Shown in pieces: positions 1 to 8,244 of a DNA stretch of 64,000 nucleotides. The position numbers were made by a program, and so were the translations under genes. The stretch spans positions 124,001 through 188,000 of the forward strand of contig JAXDJH010000008.1 in NCBI GenBank assembly GCA_034663635.1. Direction: 5' to 3'. The stretch is from JAXDJH01 sp034663635. Lineage in GTDB: Bacteria > Actinomycetota > CADDZG01 > WHSQ01. Each line of letters opens with the position of its first letter. Within the stretch, counting starts at the first letter, position 1. The notes under the pieces were generated by a model. It was not told the origin of the DNA. It ran no database searches and worked only from the letters and a program-made list of their open reading frames with translations.

Positions 1-762
1 GACCAGCTCAGCGCCGGACAAGAGGGCCTCCGTCGTCACGGAGTCCATGTCTCCGATGATCATGTGCGGCTTCAGACCGGCCTCGATGATCGCGTCGGCT
101 CCCCCGTCCACTCCCACGAGTACGGGACGCACCTCTCTTATGTACGAATGAAGGGCGGCGAGATCTTCCTTGTAGTCGTAGCCGCGCACGACGATGAGCA
201 CATGCCGGCCGTGGAAATCAGTGTCCACATCCGGGAGCCGCGCCGCTTCTAACAGAACGTCGCGTTCGTCCTTGATGTACTCGATCGTGTTCTCGGCGAA
301 TCGCTCAAGCTCGGCCGAGATCGAGGTCTTTGCTTCATCGAGAGTTCTCTCCGCGCCTTCGAGAGTCAGGACCTTCCCTCGGCCCACCTCGACGCGACCG
401 ACGCCGTTCTCCCGATAAACATGATCTCCGTCGATGACGATGCGTTCGCCCTCCGGGATGTCCATCACGCCGGACCCCGCTTCGTCCACGACGTGAAGCC
501 CGGCGGTACACAGAAGAAGGGGGCCGAGGTTCGGGTACCGCCCGGTCGATGAACGGGACGCGTTCACCACAGCTTTGACCTTGCGTTGAACAAGACTCTC
601 CGCCGACACGCGATCGATGTCCTCGTGATCGATGACGGCGATCTCCCCCGGTTGCAACCTCACCACGAGGTCCTTCGTTCGCTTATCGACCCTTGCCTTG
701 CCGGTTATCAGGCCCGGCGCAGCGTGATGTTGCAAACGCCTTCGGCGCAGTCGTTTGAGCAT
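1..762 (-). CDS. steA: SteA-like cytokinetic-ring protein (partial, C-terminus off the left edge)
   Basis: I translated this strand directly: an ATG at 762-760 opens an uninterrupted frame to the window edge (254 codons). The protein starts MLKRLRRRR and contains the segments VVNASRSSTGRYPNLGP and VLVGVDGGADAIIEAG, followed by IIGDMDSV, the thiamin-pyrophosphokinase-like fold signature of the SteA family. SteA is known in Corynebacterium as a cytoplasmic protein that works with membrane protein SteB at the division site. It starts 9 bases after the recN stop, so it is probably in the same operon, and the recN-steA order matches mycobacteria. The family is about 380 residues long, so roughly a third is missing here. 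Family assignment is by recalled motifs; the division role is inferred from homologues. Confidence 0.85.
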   Translation of the reverse strand, partial: MLKRLRRRRLQHHAAPGLITGKARVDKRTKDLVVRLQPGEIAVIDHEDIDRVSAESLVQRKVKAVVNASRSSTGRYPNLGPLLLCTAGLHVVDEAGSGVMDIPEGERIVIDGDHVYRENGVGRVEVGRGKVLTLEGAERTLDEAKTSISAELERFAENTIEYIKDERDVLLEAARLPDVDTDFHGRHVLIVVRGYDYKEDLAALHSYIREVRPVLVGVDGGADAIIEAGLKPHMIIGDMDSVTTEALLSGAELV

Positions 763-771
763 CCGGTGACC

Positions 772-2457
772 TTAGAAGCTCGAGGAGGCAGCCAGATCCA
801 GCAGCTCCTGCGCGTGTTCGCGCGCCCTTTCGCTCTCGGGCAATCCTGAGAGCATGCGGGAGAGCTCCTCCACGCGTTCCTCGCCTTCGACGACCGCTAC
901 CTTCGCTCGAGTGCGATTGCCGGTCGTCTCCTTGACGATTCGGAAATGGGAAGTGGCGAAAGCCGCGACTTGCGGAAGATGGGTGACGACAAGCACCTGG
1001 GCTCCGGATGAACGAGCAAGCTGCGCGAGACTCTGGCCGACAGCGCGTGCCGCTTCGCCTCCGACTCCAGAGTCCACCTCGTCGAAGATCAGCGTCTGCG
1101 CTTCCGCTGAAGATGTCACGAGGTGCAATGCAAGAGCGATGCGAGAGAGCTCGCCGCCCGAAGCGACCTTCCCGATCGGCTTTGCCGACTCGCCGGGGGC
1201 CGCGATCTGGAAATCGACGGTCTCGGCTCCACCCTCTCCGACCTCTACAGGCGTCAACGCGACCGAGAACTTGGTTCCCTCCAGCGCGAGCTCTTTGAAG
1301 AGTTTCGTAATCTCCGATTCCATCTTCGCTGCAGCCTTCTTCCGAAGGTCGGAGAGCTTCGTCGAACCCTCTCGGGCGGCCTCGCTTTGCGCTTCGCGCT
1401 CTTGCTCGGCTTCTTCGACAGTCGAAGTGGCTTCCGTCAGCTCGGAGAACTGCTCCTTCGAGCGCTCCAGATGCGCAAGGATCTGCGTCTCGTCGTCGCC
1501 GTACTTCCGCCGCAGGCGCCCGATCGCCCCTAGGCGATCGCGAACGTCGGCAAGCGTCTCCGAATCGGGCGTCACGAGCCGGTTCGACAGTTCGAGGGCG
1601 ACGTCGGTCAACTCATGGCCTGCGGACTCGAGTCGGGTGAGTTGCGCGGCCAGAGACTCATCGCCTTCCACGATCCCGCGAACGGCCGCTTCGGCCTTCT
1701 TAACGAGATCTACGGCCCCATCGTCCGCGGTCAGCGCATCGGTTGCCTCGTTGAGTCCCTCAGCGATCGATTCTGCGTTCTCGAGTCTCTGCGCCTCCGC
1801 GGTCAGTCGTTCAGTTTCGCCCGGCTGCAAACCGGCGCGCTCGATCTCGGCGATCTCCTCTTCCAAACGTGCGATCTCGCGATCCCGATCGGCCTCCGTT
1901 GCAGTGAGCGTCTCCACCGTCTTGTGGGCAGCATTCGCGGCCCGGACCGCTTGCTTGACCTCGCTCGCAGTTCGACGCGCGTCTTCGCCCGCGAATGCAT
2001 CGAGGAGCTTCCGCTGTGACGCCGGCGTGCCGATGCGGCCGTGCTCATGCTGTCCGGCCATCTCGATCAGGTCGGACGTGATCTCCGCCAGTACTGGGAT
2101 CGACGCCATCCTGCCGTTCACTCGCACCCTCCCGCTTCCGGAGAGAGAAAGAGTGCGAGACAGCACAACCTCGGTGGGCCCCTCGGTCTCCTCTTCGTCG
2201 ATGAAACCCCGTTCGACGAGTATCTCCATCGCGGGATGACCGGGTGGGAGCGTGAAGCTGCCCTCGACCCGCGCCCCCTCAACGCCTTCACGGATCATGG
2301 ACGTGTCGCCGGGGCCGCCCATCAAAAGGCCGACTGCGGCGACCAACAGCGTCTTGCCGGCCCCCGTTTCTCCGGTCAGAGCGGTGCTGCCGCCTTCGAG
2401 GACGAGCTCGGCTCGCTCGATGACCCCCAGGCCTTCGACCACCAGTTCTTGAAGCAT
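772..2457 (-). CDS. recN: DNA repair protein RecN
   Basis: SMC-like ATPase that gathers or tethers broken DNA ends during recombinational repair. The chosen 561-residue product begins MLQELVVEGLGVIE, typical of RecN. The Walker A GETGAGKT is at about residues 29-36, a long Glu/Ala/Arg-rich coiled coil fills the middle, and the Walker B region LIFDEVDSGVGG is near the C-terminus. An in-frame TTG at 2490 would add 11 residues without family support, so I prefer the ATG at 2457. The gene lies between nadK (about 80 bases upstream) and steA (9 bases downstream), the standard actinobacterial order. All motifs needed for activity are visible and the length is normal. Confidence 0.95.
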   Translation of the reverse strand: MLQELVVEGLGVIERAELVLEGGSTALTGETGAGKTLLVAAVGLLMGGPGDTSMIREGVEGARVEGSFTLPPGHPAMEILVERGFIDEEETEGPTEVVLSRTLSLSGSGRVRVNGRMASIPVLAEITSDLIEMAGQHEHGRIGTPASQRKLLDAFAGEDARRTASEVKQAVRAANAAHKTVETLTATEADRDREIARLEEEIAEIERAGLQPGETERLTAEAQRLENAESIAEGLNEATDALTADDGAVDLVKKAEAAVRGIVEGDESLAAQLTRLESAGHELTDVALELSNRLVTPDSETLADVRDRLGAIGRLRRKYGDDETQILAHLERSKEQFSELTEATSTVEEAEQEREAQSEAAREGSTKLSDLRKKAAAKMESEITKLFKELALEGTKFSVALTPVEVGEGGAETVDFQIAAPGESAKPIGKVASGGELSRIALALHLVTSSAEAQTLIFDEVDSGVGGEAARAVGQSLAQLARSSGAQVLVVTHLPQVAAFATSHFRIVKETTGNRTRAKVAVVEGEERVEELSRMLSGLPESERAREHAQELLDLAASSSF

Positions 2458-2511
2458 CGAGGGGAATCCTACGAGTGAGGCGCCTTGCAATGCCCGTAAG
2501 TTGACAGCGTT

Positions 2512-2541
2512 GGGCTAACTTTTCGGCTCCTCAGGCGTTAG
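2512..2541 (-). other. Stem-loop at the nadK stop / recN leader
   Basis: On the minus strand GGCTAAC and GTTAGCC form a 7-bp stem around a 16-base loop that contains the nadK stop codon. No U-tract follows, so it is more likely an mRNA-processing or stability hairpin between nadK and recN than a terminator. Confidence 0.35.
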
Positions 2542-3326
2542 CCGGGCAATCCCAGCTTGGCCCGCAGACGCTCGACGAAGCCCGGGCCGGAGGTTCGCAC
2601 CAGCCTGAGGGGGCGTTCATGCCGCCTGATCGTGACGACGTCGTTCGGCCAGACGTCGCATCCCTCGACGCCATCCAGAACCAGCGAAGCCCTGTGATCC
2701 TCGTTCTCCAGCGAGATCTCGACGGTTTCATCGGGAGCCAGCACGAACGGCCGCGAGAAGATCATGTGGGCGTTGACCGGCACGAGGATGAGGCAGCTCG
2801 CCCTGGGCGAGACGACTGGTCCCCCCGCGCTCAGGGCATATGCGGTCGAGCCGGTGGGCGTGGCCACGATGACGCCATCGCCGTTGAACGAGGCGAGGCG
2901 CTCACCCCCCAGCGACACGGCAAGTCGCACCAGCCGATGACGAACCGCTCTTTCGACCAGCACCTCGTTCAACCCAACGAACGAACGTCCTTCACCGCAC
3001 GTGCAGTCGAGCATCAGGCGCTCTTCAACTTCATATGAGCCACTGAGTATCCGTTCGAGGGCTTCGGATCCGTGGTCGGACTCGACTTCGGTGAGGTAAC
3101 CCAACGTTCCTTGGTTGATACCGATAAGCAGAGCGTCGGAAGCGTGGGCGAGTCGCGCTGCTCGAAGCATCGTTCCATCTCCGCCCAGCGCGATCACTAG
3201 ATCCGGCGAGTCATCTTCGATCTTGATGCCGTGGGATTCGAGGAGTGAGCGGAGCGCTGCCGCCTGCTCAACGGCCCCCGTCTTCCCGTCATGCACGACG
3301 AACGCGGCGGTTGCGATGTCGGTCAT
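2538..3326 (-). CDS. nadK: NAD kinase
   Basis: Phosphorylates NAD+ to NADP+ using ATP or polyphosphate in the cytosol. The 262-residue protein carries the diagnostic GGDGT motif at residues 48-52 (nucleotide phosphate binding) and the second conserved block NGDGVIVATPTGSTAYALS, where the catalytic and NAD-contacting residues lie. Length is slightly short but within the family range. The ATG start overlaps the tlyA stop by 4 bases (ATGA), so the two are translationally coupled. The tlyA-nadK-recN order is the conserved actinobacterial block. No anomalies seen. Confidence 0.95.
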   Translation of the reverse strand: MTDIATAAFVVHDGKTGAVEQAAALRSLLESHGIKIEDDSPDLVIALGGDGTMLRAARLAHASDALLIGINQGTLGYLTEVESDHGSEALERILSGSYEVEERLMLDCTCGEGRSFVGLNEVLVERAVRHRLVRLAVSLGGERLASFNGDGVIVATPTGSTAYALSAGGPVVSPRASCLILVPVNAHMIFSRPFVLAPDETVEISLENEDHRASLVLDGVEGCDVWPNDVVTIRRHERPLRLVRTSGPGFVERLRAKLGLPG

Positions 3327-4117
3327 AGGAGCTCATCCACGGCGGATTCGATCTTCACGTCTGCATCCTCGCCGAAAGCGGCCCCCCGACGAAGGTGAAC
3401 GAAGAACTCGCGGTTGCCGGCCGGGCCGGGTAGGTGTGAGGCTACGGCTCCCTGTAGGCCCAGCCCCAGCGAAGCGGCCGACTCCACAACGTTTCGAACC
3501 GCTCTGGTCCAGACATCCGGGTCACGGACCACCCCTCCGCGCGGAACCTCTTGCTTCCCTGCTTCGAATTGGGGTTTCACGAGAAGAACGTAGTCGGCTC
3601 CAGCTTCCGCCACCGCCACGAGGGCCGGGAGCACGAGCGTTAGTGAGATGAATGAGAGATCGGCGGTCACCCCCTCGGGCACAAAAGGAAGAGCCCCCGG
3701 CGCGAGATCGCGCGCGTTGGTGCGCTCGAAGACCATGACGCGCTCGTCCTGGCGCAAGGCCCAGGCGAGCTGGCCGTAGCCCACGTCGAGCGCGATCACA
3801 TGCGACGCTCCCCCTCTGAGAAGCCGGTCGGTGAATCCGCCCGTCGAAGCTCCGGCGTCCAGCCAGTCGCGGCCCTCGACCGGGACATCCAGTCGAGCAA
3901 GCGCGCCGTCGAGTTTCTCGCCGCCCCGAGACACGAAGCTCTCGTCGGCCCGCACGAGGGCGATCGGATCGTTCGGGTGCACCTGGGCCGCCGCGCTGGT
4001 GGCAGGAAGTCCCTTGACCTCAACCTCTCCGCGCTCGATCGCTTGCTTCGCGGCCGATCTGGACCGTGAAAGTCCGCGCCGAACGAGCTCGGCGTCGAGC
4101 CTGATCGGCTTGCTCAT
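3323..4117 (-). CDS. tlyA: TlyA-type rRNA 2'-O-methyltransferase
   Basis: The 264-residue protein has an N-terminal S4 RNA-binding domain (residues about 1-65, RLDAELVRRGLSRSRSAAKQ), then an FtsJ/RrmJ-like methyltransferase domain beginning LDAGASTGGFTDRLL, which is the SAM-binding loop. TlyA in mycobacteria 2'-O-methylates 16S C1409 and 23S C1920, which affects capreomycin sensitivity. C1920 is in helix 69, only 11 nucleotides upstream of the first intron insertion site in this window's 23S gene, so folding of the pre-rRNA could affect substrate recognition (inference). The gene is the first of the coupled tlyA-nadK pair. Confidence 0.93.
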   Translation of the reverse strand: MSKPIRLDAELVRRGLSRSRSAAKQAIERGEVEVKGLPATSAAAQVHPNDPIALVRADESFVSRGGEKLDGALARLDVPVEGRDWLDAGASTGGFTDRLLRGGASHVIALDVGYGQLAWALRQDERVMVFERTNARDLAPGALPFVPEGVTADLSFISLTLVLPALVAVAEAGADYVLLVKPQFEAGKQEVPRGGVVRDPDVWTRAVRNVVESAASLGLGLQGAVASHLPGPAGNREFFVHLRRGAAFGEDADVKIESAVDELL

Positions 4118-4129
4118 AGGAAGCTTGAG

Positions 4130-4282
4130 CTAGGTCTGTTGGGGCGCGAATTCCGGACGCTCGAGTTCGGCCTCGAGGGCACCGTGGAGGTCTTCGAGCA
4201 CCTTCAATCGGCGTTCGTCGTCGGCATCCTCGGCCACGTCCAATTCGGACTGGGCCGCGAGGAGTCTCTCGTTGTCTTCCAC
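4130..4282 (-). CDS. Small acidic hypothetical protein (50 aa)
   Basis: A GTG at 4282 opens a 50-codon frame starting VEDNERLLAAQSELD and ending EFAPQQT. It lies 7 bases after the stop of the phasin-like gene and 12 bases before tlyA, so it fits neatly into the operon. The product is Glu/Asp/Leu-rich and probably one long helix or a helical pair. The longer reading of this frame (from 4462) runs through the Lys-rich tail of the neighbour and looks like shadow sequence. A small acidic protein at this position also occurs near tlyA in some actinobacteria as far as I recall. Function unknown. Confidence 0.6.
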   Translation of the reverse strand: MEDNERLLAAQSELDVAEDADDERRLKVLEDLHGALEAELERPEFAPQQT

Positions 4283-4289
4283 GGTTCGA

Positions 4290-4700
4290 TTATGACGTGG
4301 AGTCGGTCGATCCGGCCGGTTTAGTGGCGGTTCGTGTGGACGTCGTCTTCCGGGAGGTCGTCTTCTTTGCAGTCGACTTCCTCGCAGTTGTTTTCTTGCC
4401 CGGCGACCGACCTGCCGAGGCCTCGAGTCGAGCAACCCTTCGCTCGAGCCGTTCGATGTCACGGGCCGAGGCCACTCCCAGGCTCATGATCTGGTTGGAG
4501 ATCTCGGTGCGGATCATCCGCAGCAACTCCTGTCTGCTCTGCTTGCTGACGCTGAGGAGATCCCGAACCGCCGACGATGCCTTATCTCTTCTCACGTCTC
4601 CGCTGCCAACCAGATCCTTGACGATCTGCTCGGCTCGATTGCGAGTCAGCTCGGCGACTCCGGACGTGAACAGCGCGACCCTCTTCAATTCGTCTAGCAC
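4290..4700 (-). CDS. Phasin-like helical protein with histone-H1-like Lys/Thr tail
   Basis: The 136-residue product has an N-terminal helical region of about 100 residues resembling PHA-granule 'phasin'/polyhydroxyalkanoate-regulator families (VAELTRNRAEQIVKDLV, then an Arg/Glu-rich helix RLERRVARLEAS). It ends in a tail of KKTTARKS-type repeats like eukaryotic H1 and bacterial HupB/PhaF tails. This architecture suggests binding of a helical partner or granule through the N-terminus and of nucleic acid through the tail. It is the first gene of the minus-strand tlyA operon, divergent from the rhomboid gene. No enzyme motifs. The phasin link is by composition and pattern only. Confidence 0.6.
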   Translation of the reverse strand: MLDELKRVALFTSGVAELTRNRAEQIVKDLVGSGDVRRDKASSAVRDLLSVSKQSRQELLRMIRTEISNQIMSLGVASARDIERLERRVARLEASAGRSPGKKTTARKSTAKKTTSRKTTSTRTATKPAGSTDSTS

Positions 4701-4734
4701 TCGATCCTCCGATCGTTTCGGAACCCTCGAAACC

Positions 4735-4740
4735 TATACT
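4735..4740 (+). promoter_or_regulatory. -10 box of a leaderless rhomboid mRNA
   Basis: TATACT sits 6 bases before the GTG start at 4747, with no Shine-Dalgarno between them. Transcription would begin at or next to the start codon. I see no good -35. Confidence 0.55.
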
Positions 4741-4746
4741 CCGAAA

Positions 4747-5574
4747 GTGATTTCGCTTATCCCGATATCGGACGCGAATCCCACCAAGAAGTTCCCCGTC
4801 CTGACGGTTGCGATCATCGCGATCAACATCCTCGTCTTCCTATTCGTCGAACCAGGCTTCGGAGGATCGAAGGATGCGACCTTCTACTTCTACCAACACG
4901 CTCCGGTTCCGTGCCAGCTAGACCACTCATGCCCCGTCGCCCTTTTCCAAGAGACGGGAGGAGACGCTGCGCCCTCCCTTGGGCAGTTCCTGATGCTGAT
5001 AATCAACTCGAGTTTCTTCCACGCGGGTTTCTTGCACATCGCCGGGAACATGCTGTTCCTGTGGGTCTTCGGCAACAACATCGAGGACTACTTGGGCAAG
5101 TTCAAGTTCATCCTTTTCTACGTCCTCGGAGCCATCGCATCCGGGATGGCGCACATCGCATTCACGCTATTGAGTCCAACACTCGCGGTCGGCCAGATCG
5201 CGGCTTGCCTCAACGCGACAGCCGACGCGTGCAATGGGATCGGCAGGTACGTGCCGTCGGTCGGCGCGTCGGGAGCGGTTGCTGCAGTGATGGGCGCGTA
5301 CATAGTCCTTTACCCGCGAGCTCGCGTGAACGTGTTGGTGCCGATCTTCATCATCTTCACCGTGATCCAGATGTCCGCGTTCGTAGTGCTCGGTCTCTGG
5401 TTCCTCTATCAGTTCCTGATAGGCGCGCCGGACCTCGCGGGAGTCGGCGGAAACACTGCCATCGCGTGGATGGCGCATGTCGGGGGATTCGTCTTCGGTG
5501 CGATCGCGATCTTCCTTCTTGGAGGACGACCACATCAACCCGAACCGCTTTGGGTTCGCGAGTACAGGCCCTAG
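4747..5574 (+). CDS. Rhomboid-family intramembrane serine protease
   Basis: Polytopic membrane protein of 275 residues from a GTG start. After a first membrane segment (VLTVAIIAINILVFLFV) there is a long luminal loop, then FFHAGFLHIAGNMLFLWVFG with the conserved His/Asn oxyanion region. GASGA carries the nucleophilic serine, and AWMAHVGGFVFG carries the catalytic histidine. Actinobacterial rhomboids of this type cleave membrane-anchored substrates; the substrate here is unknown. The frame stays open upstream to 4297, but that part overlaps the opposite-strand phasin-like gene and has no rhomboid features. It converges with the HAD gene, the stops being about 2 bases apart. Confidence 0.9.
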   Translation: MISLIPISDANPTKKFPVLTVAIIAINILVFLFVEPGFGGSKDATFYFYQHAPVPCQLDHSCPVALFQETGGDAAPSLGQFLMLIINSSFFHAGFLHIAGNMLFLWVFGNNIEDYLGKFKFILFYVLGAIASGMAHIAFTLLSPTLAVGQIAACLNATADACNGIGRYVPSVGASGAVAAVMGAYIVLYPRARVNVLVPIFIIFTVIQMSAFVVLGLWFLYQFLIGAPDLAGVGGNTAIAWMAHVGGFVFGAIAIFLLGGRPHQPEPLWVREYRP

Positions 5575-5575
5575 C

Positions 5576-6364
5576 TCAGACGAGCTCCGCCAAAGAAGCG
5601 ATCACATGATCCGGTTTCTGATCCAAACGATCGACGTCGGCCGCCGCAGTGACCCCGCTAAGGACCAGGATCGTCGACCACCCGCGGGCGACCCCCATCG
5701 CGAGGTCGGTATCGGGGCGATCCCCGAGGACGGCGATGCGCTCACACCCTTCGAGCCGCCGGGCAGTCGCCTCCGTCATCGGCGGATTCGGTTTGCCGAC
5801 CACCTCGGCGACGCGACCGCTCGCGGTCTGGATCGAAGCCAGGATCGCCCCAGCTCCCGGCCAAAGTCCGTCCCGGGCCGGAAAAGTCGCGTCCGAATTC
5901 GTGGCAACGAACGCAGCGCCTTTGCGCACGGCATCCGCCGCCCGCCGCATCGCCGGGTAAGTGAACTCGGGATCCCAGCCGACGACCACCACATCGGCCG
6001 CCGTCACCTCCGGATCGTCCTTCACGCTGATGCACACGGAGCCGAGCGCCTCGCGGACTCCCTCGCCTCCGACCACGAGCGCGGTCTTACCCTGGAACCC
6101 GCGCTCCCGAAGGACGTCCGCCGCGACGATGCCCGACGTGAGGATGTCGTCGGCCGAAGATGCGATACCGAACCTCGCCAGTCGTTCGACGTATTGCGTC
6201 ACCGTGAAGTGTGAGTTGTTAGTGCAGAAGAGCACACGAACCCCGCGTTCCCGTAGCCGCGCGATCGCGCCGGCCGCGCCGGGGATCGGATCGGATCCTC
6301 GATAGAGAACGCCGTCCATATCGCAGACGAGTCCGTCGAAAGACTCGCCTATCATCCCGGCCAT
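5576..6364 (-). CDS. HAD-superfamily subfamily IIA phosphatase (NagD/4-nitrophenylphosphatase type)
   Basis: Cytosolic phosphatase of 262 residues. Motif I is DMDGVLY near residues 15-21 (nucleophile Asp and acid/base Asp), motif II is LFCTNNS, and motif IV is GDRPDTDLAMG. The large insert between motifs II and III is the C2 cap typical of subfamily IIA. Substrates in the family include phosphoglycolate, glycerol phosphate and nucleotides, and cannot be read from sequence. ATG 6364 is chosen because GGAGG lies 6 bases upstream. The start region overlaps the divergent DUF1015 gene by two bases, so each gene's promoter lies inside the other. Confidence 0.88.
   Translation of the reverse strand: MAGMIGESFDGLVCDMDGVLYRGSDPIPGAAGAIARLRERGVRVLFCTNNSHFTVTQYVERLARFGIASSADDILTSGIVAADVLRERGFQGKTALVVGGEGVREALGSVCISVKDDPEVTAADVVVVGWDPEFTYPAMRRAADAVRKGAAFVATNSDATFPARDGLWPGAGAILASIQTASGRVAEVVGKPNPPMTEATARRLEGCERIAVLGDRPDTDLAMGVARGWSTILVLSGVTAAADVDRLDQKPDHVIASLAELV
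6350..6355 (+). promoter_or_regulatory. -10-like box for the DUF1015 gene
   Basis: TATCAT lies 7 bases before the ATG at 6363, inside the first codons of the divergent HAD gene, consistent with a leaderless mRNA. No Shine-Dalgarno is present. Confidence 0.4.
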
Positions 6365-7586
6365 GCCCAACCTCCGGCCCTTCAGGGGGTTCCGTTATTC
6401 CTCCGCTTCCGAAGCGGCGGATCTCGTGTGCCCACCGTACGACGTGATCTCGACCGATCTTCAGGCCGCGCTCTACGACCGTCATCCTCACAATGCGATA
6501 AGACTCGAGCTACCGAACGAGGACTACGCGCAGGTCTGCAAACGATTCCGTGAGTGGATCGACGAAAGCGTGCTATCTCGGGACGACCCAAGCCTCTATG
6601 TGTACCGTCAGGACTTCACCGCGGAGGACGGGGACCGACGTCGCGTCACGGGAGTCATCGGAGCACTCCAGCTAGAGGAATTCGGGGCCCGGTCGGGAGT
6701 CCTTCCCCACGAACAGACGATGCCTGGTCCAAAGAAAGACCGGCTCTCGCTGATGCGCGCCTGCCCGGTCAACTTTTCTCCTATCTATGCGATCTACCGG
6801 GGCCGGGGCGAACTCGCTCCGTTCTTCGATTCGCTCGAGAACCGGCCGCCGGTCTACAGGTTCCAAGACGGCGACGGGATCCTGCACCGGTTCTGGCCGG
6901 TCACGGCTTCGGCTGAGGTCGAGATGCTTTCGTCGGCCCTCGAACCCGGCCCGCTCGTGATCGCCGACGGGCACCATCGATACGAGACTGCTCTCGAGTT
7001 CCATCGCGAGCTGCAAGCCGCGGGCGAGCCCGGCGAGCACGACGCGATCATGACGTTCTGTGTCGACGCCGACTCCGAAGGCCTCGTGGTTCTTCCCTAC
7101 AACCGGGCCGTCAAGACCGCGACGCCCGTCGATGAGATCGTCGCCAGGATCGAGGAGCGCTTCGGCGGCAAAGAGATCGATCCTGACGAAACGCAGGAGC
7201 GTTTGGCCTCGTCGGCCGCGGATCACCCGATGGCTATCGTCACTGCCGACCGCACTTTCTTTGTCGAGATCTCCGACGACCAGGTGAGGGCGGTCACAGG
7301 CGACAAGCATCCGGCTTGGCGTTCGCTCGACGTCGTCGCGCTCCACGAGGTGGTTCTCCCGGCGGCCCTCGACGATGAACCTGAGCTGTCTTTCTCAAAG
7401 GATCCGGCCGAGGTCGTAAATCTCGTCACCAAAGGGGGGTTCACTTTCGGCGTCTTGCTCAAAGCGATGCGGGCGTCGGATGTCGTCGACGTGGCGCGTT
7501 CGGGCGAGCGGATGCCCCAGAAGGCGAGCTATTTCTGGCCGAAGGCGTTGACCGGCTTGGTTTTCAGACCGCTGAAAGACCTCTAG
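6363..7586 (+). CDS. DUF1015 family protein
   Basis: The 407-residue protein begins MPNLRPFRGFRYSS, the usual DUF1015 N-terminus, followed by VCPPYDVIS. The central block IADGHHRYETALEF carries the conserved His pair of the family. DUF1015 proteins are widespread cytosolic proteins; some annotations link them to D-lactate/serine metabolism, but no reaction is firmly established. Its divergent partner is a HAD phosphatase. It converges with the minus-strand gene at 7583, overlapping by 4 bases. Full length, no interruption. Confidence 0.88.
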   Translation: MPNLRPFRGFRYSSASEAADLVCPPYDVISTDLQAALYDRHPHNAIRLELPNEDYAQVCKRFREWIDESVLSRDDPSLYVYRQDFTAEDGDRRRVTGVIGALQLEEFGARSGVLPHEQTMPGPKKDRLSLMRACPVNFSPIYAIYRGRGELAPFFDSLENRPPVYRFQDGDGILHRFWPVTASAEVEMLSSALEPGPLVIADGHHRYETALEFHRELQAAGEPGEHDAIMTFCVDADSEGLVVLPYNRAVKTATPVDEIVARIEERFGGKEIDPDETQERLASSAADHPMAIVTADRTFFVEISDDQVRAVTGDKHPAWRSLDVVALHEVVLPAALDDEPELSFSKDPAEVVNLVTKGGFTFGVLLKAMRASDVVDVARSGERMPQKASYFWPKALTGLVFRPLKDL

Positions 7587-8122
7587 TTGGAGAGGACTTC
7601 GGTCCTGTCCGGAACGGACGGTGACCGCGGTGGGTCGCAGACCCTGCAGGGCTCGAGGCCCTCGGCCTCGGCCTGATCGACGGTCACGGTGGAGAGGTTC
7701 TCCTTGCCCTGGAGGACCTTGCAGTCGGGGCGGTGATAGGTCGATCCACCTGCGACTACCTGCTCCTTGCTTCCTCCCGAGCCGTTGGCCGAGATCGAAA
7801 GGCGGTTGAGGTTGCGCCCGAGCAGGCGGATCATCTCGTCGATCTTGCCCGACATCACTTCCCGCTCGGCCCTGACCGTGGCCAGGAACAGGAGGGTCGA
7901 GCCCGTGAAAACGAGGGCTAGACCCATGAAACCGCCCGAAAGCAGGTAGGGGATCTGGCCCTGGGCGAAGTTGATGCTGGCCGCGCCGTCCCAGGCCTTC
8001 CCTATGAGTATGAATCCGGCAGTTATGAACGCGAAGCCGAGGACCCTGCCGAGCTTGACCCGGCGATCGGCGTCCCCCGCCAGCGACTGCCAAAATGACT
8101 TGAGTCGCTTCATCTCCAGCAC
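7583..8122 (-). CDS. Membrane protein with C-terminal Zn-ribbon-like (Ada/nuclease-tail type) motif
   Basis: A 179-residue product with two transmembrane segments (about residues 26-46 and 58-82), a polar linker, and a C-terminal module STYHRPDCKVLQGK ... EAEGLEPCRVC. The H-x3-C...C-x2-C arrangement is the small metal-binding-like module found at the tail of some thermonucleases and Ada-related proteins, where it usually reads YHRPDC-x-LK...A...G..PC..C. The tail is predicted cytosolic. The start is GTG 8122, or ATG 8113 three codons on. A peptide- or DNA-binding role for the module is possible but unproven. Confidence 0.65.
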   Translation of the reverse strand: MLEMKRLKSFWQSLAGDADRRVKLGRVLGFAFITAGFILIGKAWDGAASINFAQGQIPYLLSGGFMGLALVFTGSTLLFLATVRAEREVMSGKIDEMIRLLGRNLNRLSISANGSGGSKEQVVAGGSTYHRPDCKVLQGKENLSTVTVDQAEAEGLEPCRVCDPPRSPSVPDRTEVLSN

Positions 8123-8244
8123 CTTAGCAAACTCACGAACCCAGAAATTGGGTCGGTGTTACCCTCTCGCACTGGAAGGACAATTCGGGCCTTCGGTCGA
8201 ATTACCTGCATTGGGCGGCTTTTTGAATCAGGGAGGAAGCATCG
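8123..8244. other. Intergenic region with inverted repeat before the liv operon
   Basis: AATTCG (8182-8187) and CGAATT (8198-8203) form an inverted repeat 40 bases ahead of the operon's first GTG. It could be an operator or a 5'-leader hairpin. A strong Shine-Dalgarno (GGGAGGAAG) precedes 8245. Confidence 0.4.

Noticed and set aside
854..2239. Long open frames opposite recN (461 codons), and similar ones at 16445-17440, 18586-19719, 20588-21661, 27990-29696 and 38361-39254
   Set aside because: High-GC antisense shadows with Arg/Ser/Pro-rich composition; the opposite strand has recognised or signal-peptide-bearing proteins.
2458..2490. TTG start for recN adding 11 residues
   Set aside because: RecN proteins begin at the MLxEL motif, here ATG 2457.
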